Positions 37,025 to 46,071 of a stretch of 64,000 bases of DNA are shown here, piece by piece (the stretch's first letter is position 1; each line of letters starts with the position of its first letter). The stretch spans positions 1 through 64,000 of the forward strand of contig JADZCJ010000140.1 of NCBI GenBank assembly GCA_020851635.1. The letters run 5' to 3'. Source of the DNA: Anaerolineae bacterium (GTDB lineage Bacteria > Chloroflexota > Anaerolineae > UBA4142 > SHND01). The translations under genes and the position numbers were made by a program. The notes below the pieces were generated by a model. The model did not search any database and was not told the origin of the DNA. It was given only the letters and a program-made list of their open reading frames with translations.

Positions 37025-37669
37025 TCATTTGATTTGACCGTGGAGCAAGCCGTGTTCGATGACGTTCATCCAATAATCAGTCGCGGTGAGCACGCGCCAT
37101 CCGCCACAGCCCTGCGTCTTCAGCGGCACGATGGCACGTTGCTCGCGAACCATAACTTCATCATCTTCATCATCACCCGTTTCGTCGCGGCGCTTGAATC
37201 GCACGCGCGTTCCAACCTTCCACAAGTAATCCGTCCATTCCGGTGCGAGTGGGAGCGCCAGCGCTCGGTTCAGCATCGGGTAGAACAAAGGCAATGGAAC
37301 TTGCTCTTGCGATTCGCTCAAGAGGTAAAAGCATTCTTGCCCCGGCTGCATTTGAAGGAGCGATGCCTGCGGATGCAACAACGTCAGTGAATACAATCGG
37401 CTCATCGCCAGCGGTTGCTCGAAACGCAAGTAGGAAGCTTCCCGTTTGAACCGAATTAGCGTCTGATTGATTTCTAGCGCGCTGTTACCGGCGAGACTTG
37501 CCCAGAGTGAACGCAACACTTGCTGCGTACCGGCGGTGTAGAGGAAAATGACGTCGTCCATATTGTCCACCGCGTAGCCCACACATGTCGCCTGAATCCC
37601 TTGAAACGACACCCACCCGCACACTTGCGGCGTGTGCCCAGGGATACTTACAACCTCATTTGAAACCAT
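37025..37669 (-). CDS. Hypothetical protein
   Basis: A 214-residue protein starting 13 bases upstream of the fusion gene, so co-transcribed. Predicted mixed alpha/beta with an acidic loop (RRDETGDDEDDEVM). GAGGAG is 10 bases before the ATG. No family recognised. Confidence 0.6.
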   Translation of the reverse strand: MVSNEVVSIPGHTPQVCGWVSFQGIQATCVGYAVDNMDDVIFLYTAGTQQVLRSLWASLAGNSALEINQTLIRFKREASYLRFEQPLAMSRLYSLTLLHPQASLLQMQPGQECFYLLSESQEQVPLPLFYPMLNRALALPLAPEWTDYLWKVGTRVRFKRRDETGDDEDDEVMVREQRAIVPLKTQGCGGWRVLTATDYWMNVIEHGLLHGQIK

Positions 37670-37726
37670 CGCGTTGTTCTCCTCGAATACTGATTTTCTT
37701 TTTGCGGCGCATCGTCCAACTCTCCA

Positions 37727-37966
37727 CTAGGCGCGCATCGCCTCGATCACGAGTTCGACATTCATCTCACGCGCGATCAGTTTGCCCAACTCCATTGCGC
37801 TTTCATAACTGGCGCAGTTGTAAGTTTTGATGTCGTCGCCTCCGTCCTCACATAATGCAACAACCCATTCGGGAATTTCGTCGCCGATGTAATCGCTGAT
37901 CCCGCCACTGTACGGTCCATCTACAATGACGCATTTGACTTGTGCCAAATCGGTTTCCTTTCGCAT
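37727..37966 (-). CDS. Small hypothetical protein
   Basis: The ATG at 37966 follows a perfect AAGGAGGTG ribosome site, giving 79 residues (VKCVIVDGPYSGGISDYIGD ... GKLIAREMNVELVIEAMRA). Longer in-frame starts run into the hairpin at 38036 and are rejected. Acidic, alpha/beta; unrecognised. Confidence 0.6.
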   Translation of the reverse strand: MRKETDLAQVKCVIVDGPYSGGISDYIGDEIPEWVVALCEDGGDDIKTYNCASYESAMELGKLIAREMNVELVIEAMRA

Positions 37967-38029
37967 GTTCACCTCCTTACCCACATATGACTCTGCGCGT
38001 TCTTCTGCAATCGTTCGCATGGTTATGAA

Positions 38030-38075
38030 AATAAAAGTGCCACATAAGTCGTGAGATTTCGACTTGTGTGGCACT
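38030..38075 (-). terminator. Terminator upstream of the 79-residue gene
   Basis: A 16-bp near-perfect stem (AGTGCCACA and AAGTCG arms, with one internal mismatch) and a short loop, followed on the minus strand by TTTTATTTTC. It stands before the ribosome site of the gene at 37966. Confidence 0.8.
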
Positions 38076-38175
38076 CGCTCTATTGTGAAAATTGACTCTG
38101 GTTCTGTGTGTTTGTTGAATCAAAGAATAAAACAGCCCTCAAATTGATCCACCAACTTGCTGTTCTCCATCAACC

Positions 38176-38208
38176 AAAACGCGTCGCACGAGTAGTGCGA
38201 CGCGTTTT
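38176..38208 (-). terminator. Bidirectional terminator
   Basis: AAAACGCGTCGCAC pairs perfectly with GTGCGACGCGTTTT around a 5-base loop. Both sides are T-flanked in their own strand. It lies 21 bases after the stop of the gene at 38229. Confidence 0.85.
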
Positions 38209-38228
38209 AACATCCGAACTCAGAGATG

Positions 38229-38507
38229 CTACACGGGAATGTTCCCGAATGGAGAAATCGGAAACACCCGTGCGTGCATTTGTGTAACCGCTTTCCGCAA
38301 TTCGCTTTCCGGCGCAAACAGGTTGATCCAGTCAATCAGAAGGTACATTGGAGGTTCTTCTCGCAACGATACAATCTGATCACAACGGAACGACCAGATT
38401 ACTGCAGCGCGAGCTGCCGGCATCGTCACATTGTTTGATTCGGGCTCGATTTGAAATGCCCAGCCCGCCCGGTTTAACTCTGCAAGTTGCAGAAAGAATT
38501 CGTCCAT
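38229..38507 (-). CDS. Small hypothetical protein
   Basis: From the ATG at 38507 behind GAGGTGAG the product is 92 residues, beginning MDEFFLQLAELNRAGWAFQI, with a hydrophobic MYLLIDWINLF segment in the middle. A longer start is possible but lacks a ribosome site. Flanked by terminators on its downstream side, so it may be a separate unit. Unrecognised. Confidence 0.55.
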   Translation of the reverse strand: MDEFFLQLAELNRAGWAFQIEPESNNVTMPAARAAVIWSFRCDQIVSLREEPPMYLLIDWINLFAPESELRKAVTQMHARVFPISPFGNIPV

Positions 38508-38566
38508 AGCGCTCACCTCGACTCTGAACTTTACAAGCGCATTATAGGACGACTGCACGTTCTAGG

Positions 38567-38917
38567 TCAAGGGATGTTCCACTTGAGAATGTCACGCAGA
38601 GCGCGATAAAGAATCTCATCCCAATCCGCAATCGTTTGCTCAAATGGTTGCTTCCACACATTCGGATCAACTTCTTCCATCGCGTTCTCGACCTTTTCCG
38701 CGCTATCGCCGCGCTGCATGCAGAGATCACCGGGCAGGCGCAAAAAGAGGAAAAAGTTATCGCCGCAATCGTCGCGTGGATACTGGAATGCCTTTTGCTC
38801 ATGCACGCTTTTGGACGGATCAAAAATCACTTTGCCGTATTGACCCGCCAACATCACAAGTGACAACATCAGGAACGACATCAGCCACTTACGGTGATTG
38901 GAAAGAGACTTTGACAT
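38567..38917 (-). CDS. Small membrane-anchored or secreted protein
   Basis: The 116-residue protein begins with a basic N-region and a hydrophobic helix (WLMSFLMLSLVMLAGQYG), which fits a signal anchor or signal peptide, then a polar domain with two Cys (DDCGDNF, GDLCMQ) that may form a disulfide. GGGAGG precedes the ATG directly after a terminator hairpin. Function unknown. Confidence 0.6.
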   Translation of the reverse strand: MSKSLSNHRKWLMSFLMLSLVMLAGQYGKVIFDPSKSVHEQKAFQYPRDDCGDNFFLFLRLPGDLCMQRGDSAEKVENAMEEVDPNVWKQPFEQTIADWDEILYRALRDILKWNIP

Positions 38918-38934
38918 TTTCTGGTTCCTCCCTG

Positions 38935-38978
38935 AAAAAAGTTGAGGTTGAGGTGACAGTGTGTCACCTCAACCTCAA
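38935..38978 (-). terminator. Attenuator-type terminator before the membrane protein gene
   Basis: A perfect 17-bp stem (TTGAGGTTGAGGTGACA arm) with a three-base loop, followed on the minus strand by TTTTTT and immediately by the GGGAGG of the gene at 38917. This is an intercistronic or leader terminator. Confidence 0.85.
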
Positions 38979-39022
38979 ATCCCTTTGGCGCAGACTACGA
39001 GTTCGTCTGCTGACTTGAAATT

Positions 39023-39037
39023 TTGTACTCTGTACAA
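39023..39037. promoter_or_regulatory. TTGTAC-TCT-GTACAA palindrome (site 3)
   Basis: Third exact TTGTAC-N3-GTACAA sequence. It lies between the DnaE terminator and the attenuator hairpin of the small membrane protein gene, about 106 bases upstream of its start, where a promoter is expected. Confidence 0.65.
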
Positions 39038-39073
39038 CTTGCGTTTTCATCCAAAGGATGATTTCGCGGTCTT

Positions 39074-39114
39074 TCAAAAACAATGTCGGCATGCGATCAA
39101 CACACGCCGACATT
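39074..39114 (-). terminator. Terminator after dnaE
   Basis: A 9-bp stem AATGTCGGC/GCCGACATT with a 15-base loop, followed on the minus strand by GTTTTTG. It is about 100 bases past the DnaE stop. Confidence 0.7.
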
Positions 39115-39217
39115 AATGCTCAATACAATGTTTCACCGATGGCATATGTAACAGCCATTCGATGTCCTCACGACACTCAAATATCCGCATGAGTGTTGGT
39201 GTCGCCTGACCTCCTTC

Positions 39218-42200
39218 CTACAAGATTTCAACGACGGCATCTTCACCAATAATGTCCACGACGGCATCGGTGATCGTGTCATAGTCCACGCCATACGGCG
39301 CGCCAATTTTGATTAGACCATTGCTGCGCTCGAATAGTAACGCAACTTCATCCCTGCCTGAATATGCGTTGAACAATGTAAAGAGTGGCTGAACGTACGC
39401 TGCGCCTCGTTCAGGTGGCACTTCTCGGAAATGGATGTAGATTCGGCGTCCTGCACCTCCTGTTGAACTTTCAGGGGATGGTTCTTGGGCATCTATCTCA
39501 TCGCTTGCAGTTTTGAGCTCGCTCTCCCCTTGCTTTTCAACCGCTACTGAAATCGGTTGCCTACTGGTCGCTGCAAGTGGGAGCGGATGCGTCACTATTT
39601 CCGAGCCGCGCGTACCGAAAACAGATGCAGTCCGGCGGAGCGGCGGTGCACTTGGCACGAAGGGACTGACAGCAGCGGCCTTCCCCATTTGCACTCTGCC
39701 AACGCGACGTGTAGGGGATAGCGAATGCGCCTCATGCACAGAAAATTCTTTTGCTGTAATTCCAATCGCGCTAGCAGCTTCAGCATCAGTAATACATTTG
39801 GCTGCTTTCTCCGCACAGATGCTGTCTCCACTTTCTCCTATGGTGGATGTTTTATCGTCCCCCCCGTCTGGGGGCTCCTCACAACGGCGCATCGCGTCTC
39901 CCTCCAACTGTGCCTCGTTTTCAAAGAATGCCTGCATCCGTTCAACGAGGAAAGAGATTTTATCGTCGCGCAATTGCACGCGTCCCTCAACTATCACTGC
40001 GATCCCTTTGCATAGTAACGACGACGCGTGAATATACACGCGGGGAAACAGAACGAGCTCGACATCTCCCTCGTCGTCCTCGATCTGGACAAATGCCATT
40101 GACTCGCCCTTTTTCGTCTTGGTCTTGCGAACGCTCTTGATCACCCCCGCCGTCGCGACCAATCCGCTCTTTTCATTACAATCAGCGAGCGCTGCGGACG
40201 ACAACACTTTGCCTTTTCGCTCGCGCATTGCGACGCGCAGCTGTTCCATTACATCTTCGGAGAACGCGACGCCCAAAAGCTCGCGCTCGCGTTCTGCTTT
40301 TTCGGATGCCGGCATCGGCGGGGTGTCCGATAGTTCAACGCTGGCGAATGCCTCCGCCGCACCACCGAACAGCGACATCTGACCATTTTCGCGCGCCGCC
40401 GCTGCGGCTGTGCTGGATGCGATCAAGCGTTCGACGCTCTTGAACAATGCCGCGCGTTCGCCCAGACCGTCGAGCGCCCCCGAAGCGATCAAGAATTCGA
40501 GAGCGCGGCGGTTGACCTGCTTGAGCGCAATACGCTGGCAGAAATCGGCGAGCGATGCGAATGGTTCGCCCTTTCGTTGCGCGGCGACGATTGTTTGAGC
40601 TGCTCCTTCGCCCACATTTTTAATTGCGCCAAGCCCATAGCGCACGGCAGAGCGTTCGCCGCGCACTGCGCGCAGGTCAGATTCAATGGAAAACTCCACA
40701 CCGCTATAGCGCACATCTGGCGCCAACACCTCGATTCCTGCTCGCCGCGCTTCCGACACGAGAAGAACCAGCTTTTCGAAATCGCCTGCTTCGTTATTCA
40801 ACAGCGCCCACATGTACTCGAGCGGATAGTGTGCTTTGAGGTAAGCGGTCTGGCAAGTAAGCGCGGCGTAGTTCGCCGCGTGCGCCCGCGGGAAGCCGTA
40901 CCGCGCGAAATATTCAATATCATCAAAAAGTTTGTTGGCAATCGGGTCTGTCATGCCTGCTATCGCAATCGCACCACGAACAAATCTTTCGCGCTGTGCA
41001 AGCAGCTGTTCTTTATTTTTCTTGCTCACTGCTTTACGCAACGTATCGGCTTCCGCGCCCGTGAACCCACAGCAGTCGCGAGCGATCCGCATCAGCTGTT
41101 CCTGAAAAATTAGGATCGCGTACGTCTCGGCGAGGATCGGTTCGAGCGAGGGATGGAGAAATTCTACCGGCTCTTGCCCATGCATTCGTTTGATGTACGT
41201 CGGGATGTACTGCAACGGACCGGGACGATAAAGCGCGATCGCGGCGACGATATGCTCAAAACGAGTTGGTTTCATTTGCACGAGCACGTCACGCAAACCC
41301 TGCGATTCCACTTGGAAGATTCCTAGCACGTTACCACGCGCCAGCAGTGCAAACGCCTCCACGTCGTCGAGAGGAATGTTGGAGAGATCAAGCGCAACGC
41401 CGTAGCGTTCTTGCACGATCGCGCAGACATTCCGCATGACACTCAACGTCGCAAGACCGAGCAGATCAATTTTGAGCAACCCGATACGCTCGAGGTCGTT
41501 CATGTCATATTGCGTTATTGGTACGCTCTCGTCTTTGCCATTCGTTGCGCGATGCAGCGGCGCATACTCGACAATCGGACGGTCGGCAATAATGACACCC
41601 GCAGGATGTGTGGACACAGTGCGCGCCACACCCTGAAGTGGGCGCGCCATGTCAATCAATTGTTTTGCGCGGGGATCGCTTTCATACAGTGTGTTGAGTT
41701 CGGACGATTGCTCGAGCGCGTCCGAAAGTGTTTGTCCCGGCGCGTTGGGAATGAGCTTGGCGACTCGATTCACTTCAGGAATAGAATATCCAAGCACGCG
41801 TCCCACATCGCGCACTGCCGCTTTCGCGAGCATGCGACCGAAGGTAACGATCTGCGCGACATTTTCTTTGCCATAGCGCGTAACTGCATAATTCAAGATG
41901 CGACCCCGTTTATCATCAGGAAAGTCAAGGTCAATGTCGGGCATTGAGACGCGATCAGGATTGAGAAAGCGTTCAAAGATGAGATGATTAGACAGCGGCT
42001 CAAGCGAGGTGATGCCGAGCGCATAAGCTACGATCGAGCTCGCCGCCGAACCGCGCACATTGAACCAGATGTTATTTTCCCGCGCATAGCGAATCAGGTC
42101 CCACACGATAAGAAAGTACGTGTCGAATCCCATTTTGTGAATGACCGACAGCTCATACTCCATGCGTTGACGCACAGTGTCGGTTATGAGATCATAGCAG

Positions 42201-43126
42201 CGCGCTATACCCTCTTCGCACATGGCGCGCAGGTACCTTTCGGGTGTGTGTCCTTGCGGCACCTCAAAGCGCGGCAGGTGATAGCCCTTGAACGATAAAT
42301 CTACATTGCAGCGTTCGGCGATTTCTAGTGTGTTTGCAAGTGCCCGAGGAACTTCGCGCCACAATGTGGACATTTCTTCCGCCGAACGCAGGTAATAGTC
42401 GCGGCTGGTCATGCGTAGGCGTTTGGGATCGTCGAGCGTCTTGCCAGTTTGCACGCACAGTAATGCGTCATGCGCCTCGGCGTCTTCGGCGCGCAGATAA
42501 TGTGCATCGCAGGTCACAATGAGCGGCAAGCCCAACTGCTCGCTCCACTGGACAAGTTGGCGATTGATGGGATCGAGTTCCTTTAACCCTTCGTGCTGTT
42601 GGAGTTCGAGATAGAATCGCTCCGCAAATATCTCGCGATACCAGTCGAGCGCGGCAGTTGCTTCACTCACGCGTCCCGCGCGTAATAAGTCTGGAATCTC
42701 GGCGGCGAGGCAGCCGCTTGTGCAAATCAATCCGCTACTATGTTCTGCCAACAGTGCCTTATCAACGCGCGGGTGACGGTAGAATCCTTCCAGTTGTGCC
42801 GCAGTGGCAAGACGCAGCAAATTATGATAGCCCTCATCGTTTTCAGCGAGCAAGAGGAGATGAAAAGCATCCGCATCGAGGTGCGGATCGCGATCGCTGC
42901 GACCCCGGCGAGCAAGGTACGCCTCCATGCCAGCAATTGGCTTGACATTCGCGCGACGACACGCTTCATAAAACTCGATCGCGCCAAACATAACCCCATG
43001 GTCCGTCAGTGCAATCGCTTGCTGCCCCATCGACGCGCAATGTTCTGCAATCGCTTTAACCGAGGGCAGCCCATCGAGTAGAGAAAATTCAGAGTGAACG
43101 TGCAGATGAACAAAGGTTTCGCCCAT
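39218..43126 (-). CDS. dnaE: DNA polymerase III alpha subunit
   Basis: The replicative polymerase, 1302 residues against ~1160 in E. coli. The PHP domain opens with HVHSEFSLLDGLPSVKAIAE, and the palm carries MPDIDLDFPDDKRG with metal-binding D397 and D399. RLAKAAVRD-type and HPAGVIIADRPI finger motifs are present, and the internal clamp-binding peptide QMSLF is at 916-920, followed by the OB fold (VIKSVRKTKTKKGESMAFVQ). The extra ~150 residues after the OB fold are disordered, then a small folded C-terminal domain. AAGGAG precedes the ATG. A DnaE in a PRTRC island implies an element-dedicated polymerase, possibly for translesion or own replication. Confidence 0.96.
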   Translation of the reverse strand: MGETFVHLHVHSEFSLLDGLPSVKAIAEHCASMGQQAIALTDHGVMFGAIEFYEACRRANVKPIAGMEAYLARRGRSDRDPHLDADAFHLLLLAENDEGYHNLLRLATAAQLEGFYRHPRVDKALLAEHSSGLICTSGCLAAEIPDLLRAGRVSEATAALDWYREIFAERFYLELQQHEGLKELDPINRQLVQWSEQLGLPLIVTCDAHYLRAEDAEAHDALLCVQTGKTLDDPKRLRMTSRDYYLRSAEEMSTLWREVPRALANTLEIAERCNVDLSFKGYHLPRFEVPQGHTPERYLRAMCEEGIARCYDLITDTVRQRMEYELSVIHKMGFDTYFLIVWDLIRYARENNIWFNVRGSAASSIVAYALGITSLEPLSNHLIFERFLNPDRVSMPDIDLDFPDDKRGRILNYAVTRYGKENVAQIVTFGRMLAKAAVRDVGRVLGYSIPEVNRVAKLIPNAPGQTLSDALEQSSELNTLYESDPRAKQLIDMARPLQGVARTVSTHPAGVIIADRPIVEYAPLHRATNGKDESVPITQYDMNDLERIGLLKIDLLGLATLSVMRNVCAIVQERYGVALDLSNIPLDDVEAFALLARGNVLGIFQVESQGLRDVLVQMKPTRFEHIVAAIALYRPGPLQYIPTYIKRMHGQEPVEFLHPSLEPILAETYAILIFQEQLMRIARDCCGFTGAEADTLRKAVSKKNKEQLLAQRERFVRGAIAIAGMTDPIANKLFDDIEYFARYGFPRAHAANYAALTCQTAYLKAHYPLEYMWALLNNEAGDFEKLVLLVSEARRAGIEVLAPDVRYSGVEFSIESDLRAVRGERSAVRYGLGAIKNVGEGAAQTIVAAQRKGEPFASLADFCQRIALKQVNRRALEFLIASGALDGLGERAALFKSVERLIASSTAAAAARENGQMSLFGGAAEAFASVELSDTPPMPASEKAERERELLGVAFSEDVMEQLRVAMRERKGKVLSSAALADCNEKSGLVATAGVIKSVRKTKTKKGESMAFVQIEDDEGDVELVLFPRVYIHASSLLCKGIAVIVEGRVQLRDDKISFLVERMQAFFENEAQLEGDAMRRCEEPPDGGDDKTSTIGESGDSICAEKAAKCITDAEAASAIGITAKEFSVHEAHSLSPTRRVGRVQMGKAAAVSPFVPSAPPLRRTASVFGTRGSEIVTHPLPLAATSRQPISVAVEKQGESELKTASDEIDAQEPSPESSTGGAGRRIYIHFREVPPERGAAYVQPLFTLFNAYSGRDEVALLFERSNGLIKIGAPYGVDYDTITDAVVDIIGEDAVVEIL

Positions 43127-43134
43127 GTGGCTCC

Positions 43135-43629
43135 TTATGCCGCGCGAACACGCTGTTGCGCCGCGTTCTTTCCGCCGACTTGCACATGCGGTGCCAAGCG
43201 GCGCAAAGATTTTTCTGATTGCTTGATGCGCTCGATGGTTTTCTGAAATGCTTCCGCCCCACCGTCATCCTCTTTGGCAAATCCATGTTCATCCAACGCA
43301 ACAATGAGTTCACGGTGGAACTGCTCGATGTGGTCTTGAATGATTTGTGCGTGTTCACTAAAAAGCAGCTTGACGAGTGGCGTGAGCGCTTGGCGACGTT
43401 CCCAATTAAATGCGGCTTCGCTCTCTGTTTTGATTTGTCCCTGCTCGAGGATGAAATCACCGTCCACGATTGTGACACCGCGCGAAAAGTGCCATGGTAG
43501 CGCGGGATCAATAGAGACGAATCGCGGCAGCATCCCACCGACGGCGCCGATGGCTTCGATGTAAAACCCCCCTTCGATCGGATAGCCACAGCCGCGCGGA
43601 CCTACTTGACGCTTGATGATCTCGCTCAT
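43135..43629 (-). CDS. Hypothetical protein
   Basis: A 164-residue protein between dnaE and the 261-residue gene, overlapping the latter by four bases (ATGA) behind GGGAGG. A strand-rich first half (MLPRFVSIDPALPWHFSRGV) is followed by a long helix. No family recognised. The tight packing with dnaE suggests a role in the same process. Confidence 0.6.
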   Translation of the reverse strand: MSEIIKRQVGPRGCGYPIEGGFYIEAIGAVGGMLPRFVSIDPALPWHFSRGVTIVDGDFILEQGQIKTESEAAFNWERRQALTPLVKLLFSEHAQIIQDHIEQFHRELIVALDEHGFAKEDDGGAEAFQKTIERIKQSEKSLRRLAPHVQVGGKNAAQQRVRAA

Positions 43630-44411
43630 GCCACCTCCCCATCTTTGCCCGGCTTGCGAATTATTTCGCCATCGTCTATGACCGCTTTTTCTTTGATACG
43701 CTTGGCGCGCACGCCGATGTAGCCGCGTTGCGCCGCTTGCGCTGGCAGCTCACTTTGGTTCGCTTTGAGATAGTACGTCGCCGCCGAAGCATAGACGTAT
43801 CCGAAAATACCGTACTCGAATGAGATGTGAAATTTCCGAAGCACGCGTTCGCGCAAAGGCGATGGCAGTTCAAGGAATCGCGAAGGTGGATGTATGAAAG
43901 GGCGTTGAAGGACGCGCGTGACGAGGGGGTCCTTCACTCCTTGCAAGTAAGCAAGCAATCCTTCGATTGTCCCTTTTCCAATTTGCATGATTGCTTTTTG
44001 GTGACCGAGAAAAACGCGCGACGCGCCTCTTCTCACTCGCCTCGCATCAAAGTTCGAAGGCAGACGGTGCGAAAAGCCCATGACATTGATCTCGCGGATC
44101 AAATCTTCTGGGGTGTGCCAGAATTCTTCTCCGCACGAGATGAGCAAATCAACGGGTTCGGCAACCTCGATTTCACGCAAACACAACATCTCGCGCGGGG
44201 AAATGGATGTCGACTTGTACCGACTTGCATCGCTACGCTGTCGCGCGGCAAAGAGAAGTAAGTAGCCGCTCGGCGTGTGTTTAAGATTGACGATCTTGCC
44301 TTCATCTTGAGGCAGCATTGGTCCAAAGCGACGCAGGACATGATAACGCCGCCCCATCAGGTTTTCTGCTTCACGAAGCGAAAATAACTTTCCAGTTCCT
44401 TTCTTGCTCAT
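43626..44411 (-). CDS. Hypothetical protein
   Basis: A 261-residue basic protein, with KIVNLKHTPSGYLLLFAARQ and TIEGLLAYLQGVKDPLVTRV segments. It overlaps ParB by four bases and is probably translationally coupled. No catalytic motif is seen. It may bind DNA, judging by charge. Confidence 0.6.
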   Translation of the reverse strand: MSKKGTGKLFSLREAENLMGRRYHVLRRFGPMLPQDEGKIVNLKHTPSGYLLLFAARQRSDASRYKSTSISPREMLCLREIEVAEPVDLLISCGEEFWHTPEDLIREINVMGFSHRLPSNFDARRVRRGASRVFLGHQKAIMQIGKGTIEGLLAYLQGVKDPLVTRVLQRPFIHPPSRFLELPSPLRERVLRKFHISFEYGIFGYVYASAATYYLKANQSELPAQAAQRGYIGVRAKRIKEKAVIDDGEIIRKPGKDGEVA

Positions 44412-45430
44412 TGTTTCCTCCGCGTGTGACCATTTTTCTCCACTGTTCGCCCCTTCAACTGACGTAGCACCGGTTCGATTCGGGCAAGAACGGCATAAAG
44501 ATTGCGTGCGAGTCTGCGCGTTTGCGATTCACCTTTGCGCTCGTCGCTCTCGTCTGCAAGCGCCATCAAATGCTCGGCGATCTCTTCGAGTGTGGAAATT
44601 GGATCCTTTGTGTCGCCACCGATTTGTTCCTCTGTCTGTTGTGCTGCGAGCGAGTTGGCATTCAAATAGTTTTGATAGAGGTTACTCCAGGCACCATCTT
44701 TTTGGCTTGTGTTATCCTGCTTGGGGCCATTTCCATTCGTCTTGCCATTTTGCTTGTATTCATCTTGCTTGCTCTGCGCGGCATCAAGCGCTTTGAACGC
44801 GCGCACAACATTTCGCACTTCATTAAGCGGCAGGTCTCTTATTTCACCATTGCGCGACTTGCAGCGGGCTAGGAGTTCGTTCCACGCTTCCCTCTGCGCG
44901 TTTTCTTCGAGCCGCAAGAGTTCACGCGCCTGAGAAAAAAGAACCCGCCGCCATTGAACTCCTTCTTGGATGGGCGGGATCAATTTGAGCAGGTCGACAT
45001 GCTGATAGATGAACGAAATACTCTTTTTAGTGAGTTCAGCAATCTCTTCTACCGTTGCTCCTTCATCAATCAGTTGCTGATAGCGCTTGCCGCGCGTCAC
45101 TGGGTCAATATCGGTCTGGACTTCGTTCGAGACGAGAGCAAATTCCAGATGCTGACGCCGATTGTTCGGATCGAGTTTGATAACTTCGACGTCAATTTCT
45201 TTTTTTCGCGCGTGTTTTGCTGACCACCAGCGATGGCGTCCATGAATGAGCAAATAACGCGGTTGGTGGTTTTTGGTCGGCTTGGATTTTGGAGCAGCGA
45301 GCAGTCGGACAACCTGAATCGGTTGCTGGACTCCGCGTTCCTTTATGGATTCGGTGAACTCGTTCGCGCCCAACCATTCGTCGGGCAAATCTTCTTTTCT
45401 GACGACGACCTGACTCAACAATACTTTCAT
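44408..45430 (-). CDS. ParB-related nuclease-fold/partition protein
   Basis: A 340-residue ParB/Srx-superfamily protein. The N-terminal domain contains GANEFTESIKERGVQQPIQV and the box II-like LIHGRHRWWSAKHARKKEI; a HTH follows (VEEIAELTKKSISFIYQHVD). The C-terminal third is Gln/Asn-rich linker and a helix. ParB-related proteins are a defining member of PRTRC systems, although here it is 15 kb from the ThiF gene. No ParA is adjacent. AAGGAG precedes the ATG. Confidence 0.88.
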   Translation of the reverse strand: MKVLLSQVVVRKEDLPDEWLGANEFTESIKERGVQQPIQVVRLLAAPKSKPTKNHQPRYLLIHGRHRWWSAKHARKKEIDVEVIKLDPNNRRQHLEFALVSNEVQTDIDPVTRGKRYQQLIDEGATVEEIAELTKKSISFIYQHVDLLKLIPPIQEGVQWRRVLFSQARELLRLEENAQREAWNELLARCKSRNGEIRDLPLNEVRNVVRAFKALDAAQSKQDEYKQNGKTNGNGPKQDNTSQKDGAWSNLYQNYLNANSLAAQQTEEQIGGDTKDPISTLEEIAEHLMALADESDERKGESQTRRLARNLYAVLARIEPVLRQLKGRTVEKNGHTRRKQ

Positions 45431-45527
45431 AGAGGGGTCTCCTTACTTGTGCTGCCAGGAAATTTTGCGCGCGCTGATTTGGAGGTGGCTTGGTTTTGAC
45501 GCGTGTGTGGGGACTTGCTGCGAGAAG

Positions 45528-45926
45528 CTATGTGGGTATTACTTCAGAAGTCTCGTTGGTACGTAGCGATTGTGGAGAAAAAAGGTGTACTTGCGGTTCC
45601 TCGTTCGGTTTGGGAGAGAGATAGACGCCGTTCATCCCATAACAGTTTTGCACGAATACTTCATCTACCTCGCGCAAACTTGTTACTGTCCAGTAGATTT
45701 TGCCTTTGGACTTGCGACCGATTTGGAGCTCGAGCTGGTAAATGTCCACCCATTCGTTGTAGCGAGACCCGCGCATCATCCCTCGTCCTATTTTTTCAGC
45801 GTGTTCTTGGGCTTCCTTGGCGTTTGGTGCAACGACCAAGCCAGGGATCACGATTGAAATTTCATCGGGGTCGCTCTTGGGGTGAAGTGGAATAACAACT
45901 TCGATCTTGAAGGAGTAGATGGGCAT
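45528..45926 (-). CDS. Hypothetical protein with QVHLF motif
   Basis: From ATG 45926 (GAGGTG nine bases upstream) the product has 132 residues. It begins MPIYSFKIEVVIPLHPKSDP, a single-domain alpha/beta pattern with a helix EAQEHAEKIGRGMM, as in small double-stranded beta-alpha folds. Near the C-terminus QVHLF fits a clamp-binding peptide. An upstream GTG at 46004 is possible. Unrecognised. Confidence 0.55.
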   Translation of the reverse strand: MPIYSFKIEVVIPLHPKSDPDEISIVIPGLVVAPNAKEAQEHAEKIGRGMMRGSRYNEWVDIYQLELQIGRKSKGKIYWTVTSLREVDEVFVQNCYGMNGVYLSPKPNEEPQVHLFSPQSLRTNETSEVIPT

Positions 45927-46040
45927 AGCGGAAGGCACCTCTTCAGAATTTGGGCGAGAATAGCGTCGGGTCCGGACTCGCCCTTTCTCTGCTCCATTAT
46001 TCACCCCAACTTTGACTTTAGTTTGACACCTAACGCTAAC

Positions 46041-46071
46041 TCAAAACAGGCGGCTATTTTAGCAGCCTGTT
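46041..46071 (-). terminator. Terminator overlapping the primase stop
   Basis: A 12-bp stem with one mismatch, AACAGGCGGCTA against TAGCAGCCTGTT, encloses the TAA of the primase gene and is followed on the minus strand by TTTTG. Confidence 0.75.

Noticed and set aside
23547-39037. Centromere (parS-like) sites for the ParB protein
   Set aside because: Possible, but sites are few and scattered at promoter positions, so an operator set fits better; kept only as a possibility in the finding.
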